NCBI RefSeq assembly: GCF_000002425.4
Contig: NC_037253.1
Span: 18,120,407-18,184,406 of the forward strand
Length of the DNA: 64,000 nucleotides
Reading direction: 5' to 3'
Origin: Physcomitrium patens
Lineage: Eukaryota; Streptophyta; Bryopsida; Funariales; Funariaceae
Shown: positions 37,474-49,304 of the stretch, piece after piece
How positions within the stretch are numbered: the first letter of the stretch is position 1
Layout of the letters: each line of letters starts with the position of its first letter
Position numbers and translations under genes: made by a program
Notes under the pieces: generated by a model
The model's database searches: none
What the model was told of the DNA's origin: nothing
What the model saw: only the letters and a program-made list of their open reading frames with translations

Positions 37474-40400
37474 ATGGAGCAAGGTGGGGAGCGGAGGGGT
37501 GAAATGCGCAAGCAAGGGGTGTACATGACGAGGCTCGTGATCGAGGGAAGAGGAGCCGGGAGAGCGACGGGAGAGTTGGCGAGGCTGGAATGAAGGGTAG
37601 AGGTGGTGGTGGTGTGAGAGGATTCGTCAGGAGGAGCAGGGAGAGGCGGTCTGTGTCGAGGTCTAGGTCAGAGAGAGGCCTAAAGAGAGGGCGGAGATGA
37701 CGGGAGACAGCAGGGAGGGGAGGAAGCGAAGGTCGGCTTTCGAATATGCCTTTGATGATAGGCGCGATGAGAAGAGGGGGCGGCATTTCCATGAATTGGG
37801 AGATTATCGAGATTACCACGGTTCCATAGTGACGCGCGACAGACCTTGGATTGGCAGAGGGGATTGCGACCGGCGATCAAGGATGGAGGCTCGGGAGCGA
37901 TTTGTTGCGTCGTCTCGTGATCGGGAGAGAGAGTGGGAGCGGTCGCGTGTTTGAAATGAGAAGGGCGCGAAGGTGAGACTGGAGAATGGGCTGAATGGGA
38001 AGGATGAGGGTGAGGAGAAGGCGCGGACTTATCAGCTTGAAGTGCTGGCTCAAGCGAAGGTGAAGATTACGGTTGCATTTCTAGACACAGGCGCTGGGAA
38101 GACCCTAATTGCGATTCTGTTGATGAAGCATAAGCACCAGGTGTTGCGGGAGTATGACAAGCGTATGCTCGCTCTGTTCTCGTCCCTAAAGTACCGCTCG
38201 TCTACCAGGTGCTGTGAAATCTACTACGGATTTTTTTTTATTCATTTTCTTTCGTTGTGATATTGGATATTTTAATCATAAATAACGGGGGTTTAAATTG
38301 CTGATTGTCTAGCTCGGATTTTGTGAAGCATAATACATTTGGGATTTCTGTATTGCTGTGTTCAAAGGCTCGAATCTTTTATCGTCTCTGATTTCGTTGC
38401 TCTCTCTAGCCAATTTGGTCATACTGTATGTTGTTGGTGTGCGGCCGTCGATCCACCATTATTGATTTATTTAATTATTTATATTACTATATTTGTAAAT
38501 CTCGCAGCAAGCAGATGTGATTCGCAACGGCACAAAGTTTAGTGTTGGTCACTACTGCGGAGAGATGGGTCAAGATTTTGGGACGCCCGAGGGTGGCAGC
38601 GAGAATTTGATACCAAAGATGTACATATTCTAGCCCTATCCTGCTTTTTAATACTTTAAAAAATAAGTTCACGGTTTTGAAACTATTGTGTTCTCGTTTG
38701 CACTTGTATGCACAGTTGTGTTCGATAACGAATTTGTTACCTTTGGTTTAAATGTGTTATTAATTTCTGCTAATTCATGGACCTTATGCAACCTTTGCTT
38801 CGCTGCAGGTTTTTGTAATGACCGCACAGATTCTTTTGAACATCCTTAGGCATAGCATTGTAAAAATGGAAGCCATTCATCTACTTATTCTCGATGAGTG
38901 CCACCATGCCGTGAAGAAACATCCCTATTCTTTGGTGATGTCTGAATTCTATCTTATTACACCTAAAGATAAGCGACCGTGTGTCTTTGGGATGATAGCA
39001 TCGCCTGTGAACCTCAAAGGTATGTAAACATGTGGACACTTTGATTGCTACGTGGGTGGTTGCAGCCGTACATTACGCTTGACATAATATTTGACATCCG
39101 GACAGTATGGATCAAGTAGACTTGATCTTCTTTAGACTTTTGCTGAGCTTGTATATAGGATTTTCTTTTTACCAAGATACATGCATATTCTATCCTTGAT
39201 TGTATTTTTGCTGGACAGGGGTATCAAACCAGGAAGATTGTGCAATAAAGATTCGAAATTTAGAAAGCAAGTTGGATTCGATAGTGTGTACAATCAGGGA
39301 TCGGAAAGAGCTCGAAAAGCACGTGCCTTTGCCGTCAGAGACAATGATTCTGTACGATAAGCCGGCCTTGCTTTTCTCGTTGCGGAAAGAGAGAAAACAG
39401 ATGGAGGCCACTGTAGAAAAGGCTGCTAATGCAAGTGTCAGACGCAGCAAATGGAAATGCATGGGCGCTCGGGATGCGGGTGCTAAAGAGGAACTGCAAC
39501 TTGTGTAGAGTGTCGCGGAGAGAACGGAAAGCGATGGCGCAGCTAGTCTTTCTCAAAAGCTTAGAGCCATTACCTATGCACTTGATGAATTAGGTCAATG
39601 GTGTGCTTACAAGGTCTGTTGAAGTTCTGCTAAGATTGCAAAACGTATGAAGTGCGATAACAGACCACTTTTGTGAGGTGTTATTGTCAAGCTTTGATTT
39701 TGGTACGGTGCGTAATGCTATAGTTGTCGTCATTGCCACAGGTTTCGCTGGGATATCTGACAAGTCTTCATAATGATGAAAGGGTTAATCATCAGTTAGA
39801 CGTGAAGTTTCAAAAGTTGTACTTGAAGAAGGTTTGTACTCTTCTGCGATGCAGTCTACGTGAAGGTGCTGCAGGCAGTAGAGACCCTGCTGAACATGTA
39901 GGATGTGCCGATTTTGAGGATGACAAAATACAAGAACCTACGGATGTGGGAGAAGGAGAGCTTCCCGATTCTCATGGTGAATGCTTTGTCTTTGTCATAC
40001 CTGAGAGTAACCTTTATTACTGCCATATTTTAGAATGACCATATCATCCTTTGGATTTCTTCTAACTTATCTTCTTGAACTTGTCATTCTACCACATGAA
40101 AAAGGGCAGGAATTATTCTTGCCAATTATGGGTACTTGGATATAGTGTACGTAGGGACTACTAGTTAAACGCTCACTTTTTTTGGCGGCTATGTGGTTTT
40201 GTGAATGCAGCGGTATCAGTGGGTGAACATTTGGATGAGATTCTTGGGGCCGCTGTAGCAGATGGAAAAGTGACTCCGAAGGTGCAGTCTTTAATTAAGG
40301 TTTTAATAGGTTATCAGCATACGGATGATTTCCGAGCTATTATATTTGTGGAGCGAGTAATCGCAGCACAGGTGCTGCCCAAGGTACCGTGAACCTTGCA

Positions 40401-40931
40401 TTCTAATCAGACTGTCCATGTAACTTCTTCAAGGTTTACTTATGCCCGTCATCAGAGCATTTTCAAGAAGCTGTCTGCGTCCTGTAGCTTTTCTTAGTCT
40501 TTTACTTGGAGAGTTTTGCATGGAATGCTTTACTTGGCAGAATGTGGGAAGGTCTTATCGACATCAGTGCCTTCAACCATTTTCAAGAATGATGACATAT
40601 TTTAGAGATTAATCGTGTAAATTCCAATGGTGATTATGACTCGGAAGTTTTACGGTGGTACTTCCCGTTCCATTTAATTTGACTGTAAAGAGGTCATTAA
40701 AGAGGAAGAAATGAGTCTGGTTGGGTGTTACGCTTTGCAGGTCTTTGCAGAGTTGCCTTCATTGAAGTTTGTGAAATGTGCCAGTCTGATAGGGCACAAC
40801 AATAACTAAGACATGCGGACACGGCAGATGCAGGAGACTATTTCCAAGTTTCGAGATGGACGGGTGTGCTATAACCCTGCTCCACCATGGCTTTACTGCG
40901 TGAATTGCTTTGTTGAGTTGTCAACTCAGGA

Positions 40932-41033
40932 CCTCTTGGATCACTAGGTAGTCCTTGATTACAAAGGCCTTAATTCTCTACAGCTGCTGAGTTAAGGCCC
41001 CTGTGATCAGCGATGACCTAGGTGCCCAATTGG
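40932..41033 (+). ncRNA. MicroRNA-precursor-like hairpin in DCL1 intron 7
   Basis: Bases 40945-40976 pair with 40989-41020 without any bulge. Of 32 positions 28 pair (4 are G-U) and 4 are single mismatches, closing a 12-base loop. Pairing continues outward with small internal loops to about 40932/41033. This is the length, mismatch pattern and regularity of a plant microRNA precursor. It lies inside the intron between exons 7 and 8 of the DCL1 copy, on the sense strand. Established: Arabidopsis DCL1 intron 14 hosts miR838, and a P. patens DCL1 intron hosts miR1047. Inference: this is a homologue or relic of the moss one. I cannot recall the mature sequence well enough to mark it. Confidence 0.72.
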
Positions 41034-44000
41034 GTACGTCGTCTCTTTGGGAGGTTCCCCTTCGGACAATCCCAAGTTTCTGGGTATCCAGGTTTGCCCT
41101 TCATCGTGTGGCTAGTGTTGAATTTACAAACACTTTTGGGTACTACACTGAGCATACGTGCTTATCATTATCATAACGTTTTTTTCTCGCTGCAATGGTT
41201 TGCAATTTGACTAAGTTCATTGGCTTTAGTTTTTCGGCAGTTAGTTAGCCGAGACTAACATGTAGCGGAAAGTAACCAATTATGATGCACACCTATCATC
41301 TTTAACTGGCTTACTCTCCTTTAAAGGGGGAAGGTCTTCATAATTGTTTTTGCATGCAGTTCCGATTTAGTGTTTTCGACTTTCATTAAGTCATTTACAC
41401 TTATTTAGGGCTGAGTGATTCTAGTATCCTACTAACTGGCATCTGACTTCCTTCTGATGGTCTTGGACCTAGAATACAATACGCAGCTGTCGTCTGCAGT
41501 TTTCTTGGCGTTCGTTGTTTTGCCTAAGGTAAAAATGGATGGGATAGGTGACGTTGCTGGTGGCTACAAGCGTGGCCGAGGAGGGATTAGATATTCGCCA
41601 ATGTAATGTGGTCATCCGTTTTGATCTTGCTAAAACCGTGTTAGCCTACATCCAGTCTCGTGGTCGTGCTCGGAAGCCTGGTTCAGATTATATTTTAATG
41701 CTTGAGAGGTATTTCAAAAGTTTCTCAACATTGGCTCAAATGCTTCTTTTCTTCAGGTTGAAACGATGTCAACGTGCATCTAGTACATGATTATGTCCGC
41801 ATAGATCTTTTGTGTCGGACTTGTGGCCCCAAAATGTTCAGGTTTTTTTTGTAGAGAGTGGTTGCGAGCTTCGAACAAGAATTGGAATGCAGTAAACTGA
41901 ATTCTTTACAACTAGTTTATTATGATATGTAGATCTCTATACATGGTTTTTGTTGTAGGGTGGTTACGTGCATGTCGACTTCGGTTTCCCGTTTGCGATG
42001 TAACTTGTCGAGCCAAGTGCTTTGAAAGTTACATCGTCTAAGGATGTTAGTACTGTATTTTTTTTAATATTATTGGTTCGTGTGGCAATATTCCAACAGA
42101 GGAAATCTGCAACATGAGGCGTTTTTTCGGAATGCAAAAAATAGTGAGGAGACTTTACGGAAGGAGGCTATTGAAAGAACTGATCTGGGTGAAAAACGGG
42201 AGAATGCGATTCTGGCCTCCATTGACATTGGGGAAGGGGAGATTTACCAGGTGCCAGCCACTGGGGCAGTCGTGAGCATGAACTCAGCTGTAGGTCTTAT
42301 TCACTTCTACTGCTCTCAGCTTCCCAGTGACAGGTATACTTTTTTGTCTTGATTCAAGTTGTAATTATCAAGATTGCTTGTCCGTGTCCTGCCTTTTCTG
42401 TTAAAAAAGAACTAATTTTCGATCAATGCTCTAAGGTGCTGGAGGTTTCTGCAACGATCTTGTAGGTATTCTCTCTTGCGTCCTGAGTTCATTATGAACA
42501 AAATTGAGGATCAAAGAGGTGCTATAAGATACTCGTGCAGACTGCAGTTGCCTTGCAATGCTCCGTTTGAAGCTGTGGAAGGCCCAGAATGTAATTCTAT
42601 GCGAGGAGCGCAGCAGGTGGGTTTTTTCCACTTATTTGTTCTCAAGTTTTTTGGTGGATTTGGCCAGGTCGAACACTCATTCTTGTGCAAGCAGTTACGA
42701 GTGTGGTTTATTTTCATGGTATAAAGTATTCGTATGATCTTTTAAGTTTCGATGTAATGAACTGTCGACGTGGGTACAGTCTGTGTGCTTGAAGGCTTGC
42801 AAAAAATGCACGAAATGGGGGCATTCACGGACATGCTATTATCTAATAAAGGAAGTAGGGAAGAAGCTGCTAAGTTGGAGGGTAGTGAAGAGGGAGAGTC
42901 TCTTCCTGGCACATCCCGTCATCGAGAATATTATCCAGAGGGGATTGCAGATATTCTGAAGGTAAAGCAGATTTTTCTTTGGAATTTTCTATTGTACCGG
43001 ACAGTGTTCTTGCTTCACTCAGAATGTTGGGGTTTTGCAGTCTTCATCAGTGCGTGAAATGTGCACACGTTTGTACTGTATAATATGATACTTTGCAAAC
43101 TTTTGCAGGGCGATCGGATAGTGGCTGAGAAAGATTCGGATACAAAGGAAGGCAGCAAGGTGCTCGTATTCATGTAAACGGTGAAGTGTGAAAATGTTGG
43201 CTTCTCGAGAGACAGCCTTTTGACCGAGACATCAGACTTTACCTTACTTGTCGGCCAACAGCTTCATGACGAGGTTAATTGTTGCTTTTCAGAATTTCAC
43301 TAGATTTCTTTACCGAACCCGACTTTACTGATCACGATGAGCTGGAAAAAGAGGGATTTGGATGCAATTCGAAGGTTTAGAAAGCGGCATTGTTGCTCTA
43401 ATTCCCAGGTATTTGTTCGCTGCTTTTGATAAATATGGATCGGTCGTCCTTTATTGCTGCACTATTCTCAATGCAGGTGTTAACCATGACAATAAATCTT
43501 TTTGTCGCACGAACGATGACTACTAGAGCGTCTCTAAAGTTTTTTGGTGATTTGAACTTGAGCTTGCAAGAGGTAATACAGCTCTCGTTTAATCGTTATT
43601 CTTCTTGCATTTTGCTGACAAGATATGTATGTGTATAATCTTGGATGGAACTTTCTTATTGTATTTAGAACTTTGGTTGCCGGTTGTATTCGCAGTTGAC
43701 TGAGCTCAAGAGTTTTCATGTGAGGCTTATGAGCATTGTTTTAGACGTAAATGTCGAGCCGGCAACAACTCGTTGGGATCCCGCCAAGGCGTATCTCTTT
43801 GCTCCAGTTCTGCATAAGGATGCCTCCGATCCTAAAGACTTGGTGGACTGGGTCGTTATGAGAAGGACGATCGAGACTGATTCATGGAGTAATCCCCTCC
43901 AGCGCGCATCACCTGATGTGAACTTGGGGACTGACGAACGTGCTCTTGGTGGGGATCGTAGAGAGTACGGGTTTGGAAAACTGCGATGTAGTCTGGCCTT

Positions 44001-44902
44001 TGGGCAAGGAGCGCATCCAACGTATGGTGCTCGTGGCGCTAAAGCTCAATTTGATGTTGTGAAAGCCACAGGTCTACTTCCTACCTCAGACATGGTGGAG
44101 GAGACAACTGTGCAGGAAGTACCTCCCGAGGGTAAGCTGTTGATAGTGGATGGTTTTGTTGAAGTTGAAGTATTGGTGGGAAGGATTGTTACTGCGGTGC
44201 ATTCTGGGAAGAGGCTTTATGTGGATTCGGTGCGCTTTGACATGACAGCCGACAGCTCTTTTCCTCAAAAGGATGGATACCTTGGTCCACTGGAATACAC
44301 ATCGTATGCGGATTATTACTAACAAAAGTGAGGTCCACAGCTGCCGAGTTTGAGTTCATCGCCGTAATTTTGAGCTTAATCAAAATGAAATTGTGTTAGG
44401 TGTTGGCGTTGACGGCTGCGTCTTGTCAAGAGACATTCAGCTATGAGCGTGCAGAGCTTTTAAGCGACGCGTACCTCGAATGGGTTGTTAGTCATCGATT
44501 GTTCCTGAAGTTCCCTAGTAAACATGAGGGGCAGCTTACACGTATGAGACAGAAAATTGTCAGCAATTCCGTTCTGTATCAACATGCCCTAGAGAAAGGT
44601 CTTCAGAGTTACATTCAGGCCGACCGCTTTGCACCGTCCCGGTGGGCCGCACCGGGAGTGCCTCCTGCATTCGATGAGGACTTGAGAGATGGCGATGATT
44701 CGGATAAGGAGTCGAAACCTGAAGTTGAAAGAGAAGTAGTGGAGATTGTCGGTTAGGAAGGTGAAATTGTTAAGGAACTAAATACAGAAAGTGAAAATAT
44801 GGAAGACGGTGAAATTGAAGGTGATTCCGGTTCCTATCGAGTGCTTTCGAGTAAAACCTTGGCAGACGTGGTAGAGGTATTCATAGGAATGTATTATGTG
44901 GA

Positions 44903-44914
44903 GGGGGGGGGGGG
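44903..44914. repeat. G12 tract in the RNase IIIa-IIIb linker of the DCL1 copy
   Basis: Twelve consecutive G at a site where the DCL1 family has Glu-Gly-Gly codons. The reading frame changes across it. Such a tract is both a mutation hotspot and a common place for sequencing error. Confidence 0.9.
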
Positions 44915-46878
44915 AGGCTGCTACTCACTTCATGAACTGGGTAGGCATTCCTGTGGAGTTTGATGACGTGGAGACAGACTTAGCCACAGGTGGCTGCCAA
45001 GTTCCTGAAACCGTTATGCGGAGCATAGACTTTTCATCATTACAAAAAAACGTTGGCCATGAATTTCGTGAACGAAGTTTATTGGTAGAGGCCATCACGC
45101 ACGCGTCTCGACCATCGTTGGGAGTTCCTTGCTACCAAAGGCTGGAGTTTGTGGGGGGATGCCGTGTTGGACCATCTGATTACACGTTATCTATTCTTTA
45201 AATATACTAATTTGCCCCCAGGTAGGTTGACCGATTTGCGAGCTGCTGCAGTGAATAACGAAAATTTCGCACGTGTTGCTGTGAAGCACTCGTATCATCT
45301 TCATTTGCGGCATGGTTCAACCGCTTTAGAAACTCAGGTATTGTATACTAGTTTGTAACAGATCGGTCTAACTTCTCGGTACTGAGAGCTTCCATTCGCC
45401 TCTCTTATGTGAAATGAACAATGTTTGTTTTGTTAGCCGTTTTGTGTCATGGATACTAGTAGTACCATTGCAGCATCTTACGGCTGTCTATCTGATTGCT
45501 GTCGCCTCCTTTTATATGAAGTAAAGTTGGTGGCATCATTTAGTTTTGGACTTCAAATTATGCTTCAGTGTGGTTGAGATATTGTTGATACTAATGACAT
45601 GCGTCTTTTTACCAGATTCGCAATTTCGTGAATGATATACACTCGGAGTTAGACAAGCCTGGAGTGAACTCTTTTGGACTAGGGGATTTTAAGGCCCCTT
45701 AAGTGCTGGGTGATATTTTCGAATCCATTGCAGGCGCTCTATTCCTGGACACTCGTCTTGACACACACCAAGTGTGGAAGGTACGCGTAAGCTATAGTTG
45801 CTCTTTTCTCTGCTCGAATCAAAATTATCTGTTCACAAGTAGATGTCTTAGATGTTGATCCCAATTATGTGTGGGATGGCGGGCTTTGATATTTAAGATT
45901 GGAAGAATTGCGGGTTGTCATGCACCAGTGGGGTAGTACTATTTCGCATACTCTTGTACTTGTGGGAACTGAGTTCTGCTTTTTCGTCTCTCAAGATGCA
46001 TCAATTGAAAGTATTTGATTTTCATGTGCACCGAAGAGTCATAAGATAGCTCAACGTAGGCTTGATTTCTTCACTACTGCACGCTGTCCACAGGTTTTTG
46101 AGCCTTTGTTGCAGCCCATGGTGTCCCCAGAGACATTGCCGATCCATCCAGTACGAGGGTTGCAGGAGCGTTGTCAACAAGAAGCTGAAGGTCTGGAGTA
46201 CAAAGTGTCTCGTGCAGAGAGCGTTGCGACCGTGGAGGTGTATGTAGACGGTGTACAGATAGGTTCTACGCAAAGTGCTCAGAAGAAAATGGCCCAAAAA
46301 TTAGGTGCTCGTAATGCGTTGGTCAAATTGAAGGATAAGGAGGTGATCAAAGTGAAAGCTGAGGCAGAGAATGGTGACTTGAACGCTGGAAAATCGAGCA
46401 AGAACGGTCACACTAACTTCACTCGCAAAACAATTAATGACCTTTGTCTTAAGAGACAGTGGCCGATGCCACAGTACAAGTGAGCTTACATTAATCTTCG
46501 CTTGTTTGTTCCATTCTTCTGCAGTTCTTTTAGATATGTGTCTAACCCTCAAGCTGGTAGTCTTGCCTTGCATTGTTTGCGTTTTTGTTGTTTTCTCCTG
46601 TGTTTATACCTTATCTTTGAATGTTGGAGAACAAGCTATTGATTTCTTGACAATCTACATTTCGGAGTGTCAACAGATGCGTTCTGGAGAGCGGACCAGC
46701 GCATGCTAAGAAGTTTACGTTCTCTGTACGGGTTCTGACCACCACTGATGGATGGACCGAAGAATGTGTTGGGGAGCCTATGGCGAGTGTGAAGAAAGCT
46801 AAGGACTCTGCAGCTCTTGTACTTTTGGCTGCTTTGAGACGATCATATCCTTTGCGTAATAATATTATAGACTGCTAA

Positions 46879-48871
46879 AATGACCCAAATTGATCAGAAA
46901 ACATACAGAACTACATACCGGCCTGTGGGTGCTTCAGGTTCAACATATCCGTGCCCCGTCAACATAAATTTGTGAATGCACAAATCACAAGGTTTGGATA
47001 GCACTAGCCAGCGCCAGTTCGTTCAAGGAGCTGCAGGCCAGCTCAGCCCTCGTTTTATACCTTTCATGATATGTTTTGTCTTTTTGGATCAAATTGTGAG
47101 AGACAGAGCACAGGTCAGTATACCGTTCAAAGAAAGTAGTGAGTTTTTGTACCGTAAGACAGCTGCGTCTCTCCCTCTTAATTTTGCCTTTCATTTTTCA
47201 GTTTTCAGAGATGCTGAAGTGTGCAGGATGTTGGATTGTTTCCTCTGCTCAGTATGATTTCCAATTCCGTGTCCTCTCTAGAATTCCTTCCCGTTTCACC
47301 TCGGACACAGGGACGAATTTCATTTTGTCCAGAGATGCAATTTCTTTACTGTTGAGAGAAATTAAACAAGTGGGTTTGCTCACCGAAGAACCTGCAGCAT
47401 AAACATTCCTTGATTGTGTTGAGAATGATGTCGAAGCAATACAAGGGACCTACTTATACCAATCTATTTATTGAGAACATATAGCTAATGGAATTGATTT
47501 ATTGATGTAAGATGATGGATCATTGATGTGGTCACGTGATGATAATATCAATACTTTGCTTCAGCACGTGACTACTTGCATTGATTTATTCTTTTTTACT
47601 ATTCACATCATAAAATTTGAATAGTACTTTTGATTGTTCTTGTTGGTTTTTTATTTTATTTTAATTTATTTTTGTCTTCTAGAATTTTTTTCCAAGGATA
47701 TGATTGTATCCAAATGGCTCCTCATCAAAATAATTCATTATCTAGAACTTGTGATATTAGCTTTGGAAAAAAACAATAAATTTGAATTTATTTCAATAAA
47801 TTTGTTACTATGAGAATATACATATGTGGTAGTAATATCAAGAGTAAATTAAGAATATTATAAACATAGTAAAGAATATTTGGAAGTTGTATGTTTATTG
47901 TTGTTTTTTAATTATTTATTATTGTATACTATTTCTTATTATTTAAAAAATAACATAATTGTTTTTGATATAAATTTAAAAATGATTGTTATGGGATTTA
48001 AATACTCTAAATACTTAATTAGGATATTAATAGGATTTTAAAAATATACATTAAAAATATATATATTTATATATATTTATACATCTTTGAGTTATAAAAA
48101 ATAAATTGGTACAATTTTATTGATTATTACACCAAATAAGAATTTGATATTTTTTAATATATATTTATTAAGGAAAGTGTTGTTGTATTGTAATATACCT
48201 ATTGGATAAAAAAAGAAAAAGAAAAAAGATCATATTATAAATGAATTCTATTGAAAATATAGTAGCAAAGGTTTTTAGAAAACATAAGTAAAAGATAGAA
48301 AGATAATAACATATTTAGTGTTAATATTGCCTTTTATTAAGAAAAGATTTTTACTTACTTAGTGGAACCATAAACAAGAAAAAATAAAATAGATGATAAA
48401 AAATATATTAAAGACATCTTTAAGTAAGAGTAACAATCAGTTTTCATCAAAAATTATTTGGATAAACCTTAAATTAATACTTAAAAAGTACAAGTTGCTA
48501 GTTAAATTGAGGTGATATATTGTGAGCTAATAGTTGACTTTATTCTTAATATCTATAATTGTTTTGAGAAAAATGGTGAATGGTGCAAATAGATGCTATT
48601 GACACTTAAAGATTGATATTAAAGTTAGAGAATAAGGACAACCAATATCCAAGTGGATTGGATGCTTTCTCTCTCAATTAGAAAGTTGGATTTTCTTTGA
48701 ATTTTGTGTGCTTGTTTTGAATTAAGAAATTAAGAACTTTAAAAAAATTGAATCATAATCAAGAAATAATTTAATAAATATTAAAGTTTTTAAAGTACTA
48801 TAGGATTTGATTAGGGTGCAATTAAGATTTACTTAGAATTTTTAAAATATTTTTTAGGATTTTAAATAATC
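46879..48871. other. 3' flank of the DCL1 pseudogene and AT-rich spacer
   Basis: To about 47.4 kb the composition remains gene-like, possibly an old 3' UTR. Frames here (for example 46976-47257) show no domain. Beyond 47.45 kb the sequence is very AT-rich with nothing recognisable until the LTR remnant near 48.87 kb. Confidence 0.6.
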
Positions 48872-49304
48872 TTTAGAAGCTTTATAGATGCTATTTTGAC
48901 TTTACATGTCTTTGTAGTTGATTGATAGATTAGAAATTTAGTCAACAATTTAACCACATGTTGATAGATTATGGAATAAGCTAACTATGTAGTGCACATG
49001 TAGAAAACTTGCTTAACAAGTTAAGATATGTGTCTTGCAAAATCGATATGTTTTAAAGGTCCTATTGACCATTGCCATATAGCTCCTAATTAGATAGTAT
49101 ATATAAAGGCAAGAGTGAAGCCTTTTGTACTCTTATCAATGCCTTTCTAATCTTTAGTCTTGTTCCAAGACTTTCTAATCTTCTTGTCTTTGGCAAAAGC
49201 CATTCTAGTTTAATATTGTATCATCTTTGAGTTATTATTTAGTCTTTTTGAGTAATACAAGAGTATTCTAATCTTTTGGTTCTTCAAGATTCATGTCTTT
49301 GACA
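48872..49304 (+). repeat. 5' LTR remnant of gypsy G3
   Basis: Aligns with the 3' part of the G1 LTRs and with 54950-55478: shared TTTATAGATGCT, TAGCTCCTAATTAGATAGTA and GCCATTCTAGTTTAATATT. It ends TTTGACA. The first hundred or so bases of the LTR are not recognisable. Confidence 0.8.

Larger units (their letters stand above)
37474..46878 (+). pseudogene. DCL1: DICER-LIKE 1 (DCL1) pseudogene
   Basis: DCL1 makes microRNAs from nuclear hairpin precursors. This copy keeps the family order: Arg/Ser/Asp-rich N-terminus (37.5-38.0 kb); DExD helicase with TGAGKT (38.09 kb) and DECHH (38.90 kb); helicase C with [15 protein letters not shown] (41.66 kb); Dicer dimerisation domain (42.47-42.9 kb); platform-PAZ (43.7-44.32 kb); RNase IIIa (44.4 kb, ERAELLSDAYL, Gly changed to Ser); RNase IIIb (45.14 kb and 45.7 kb); two dsRNA-binding domains (46.1-46.85 kb). 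Exons read approximately 37474-38208, 38508-38618, 38809-39019, 39219-39613, 39742-39976, 40211-40383, 40741-40863, 41548-41708, 42100-42333, 42466-42616, 42780-42961, 43109-43273, 43477-43572, 43696-44327, 44400-45337, 45616-45780, 46094-46479, 46677-46878. In-frame stops lie at 37952, 39506, 40807, 43175, 44320, 44754 and 45700. Frameshifts lie near 37.69, 38.18, 38.57, 42.82, 44.91 and 45.15 kb. The end of PAZ and the following connector, about 65 residues, are missing at 44.33 kb. Splice sites are mostly intact, so this is an old duplicate with introns, not a retrocopy. A functional paralogue must exist elsewhere. P. patens has DCL1a and DCL1b; this may be the b type. Confidence 0.93.

Noticed and set aside
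37697-37954. Treating the Arg/Asp-rich frame as a separate small protein
   Set aside because: It is the N-terminal part of the DCL1 copy. The frame continues past a single TGA into the helicase, and Arg/Ser-rich coding-like sequence precedes it in another frame.
37474-46878. Stop codons in DCL1 removed by RNA editing (U-to-C)
   Set aside because: Such editing is known for organelle transcripts. Several stops stand where the family has Tyr or Lys, which U-to-C editing could not restore, and the frameshifts would remain.
46976-47257. Extra exon after the DCL1 stop codon
   Set aside because: The second double-stranded RNA-binding domain already ends at 46878 in the usual family position, and the downstream frame has no domain similarity.
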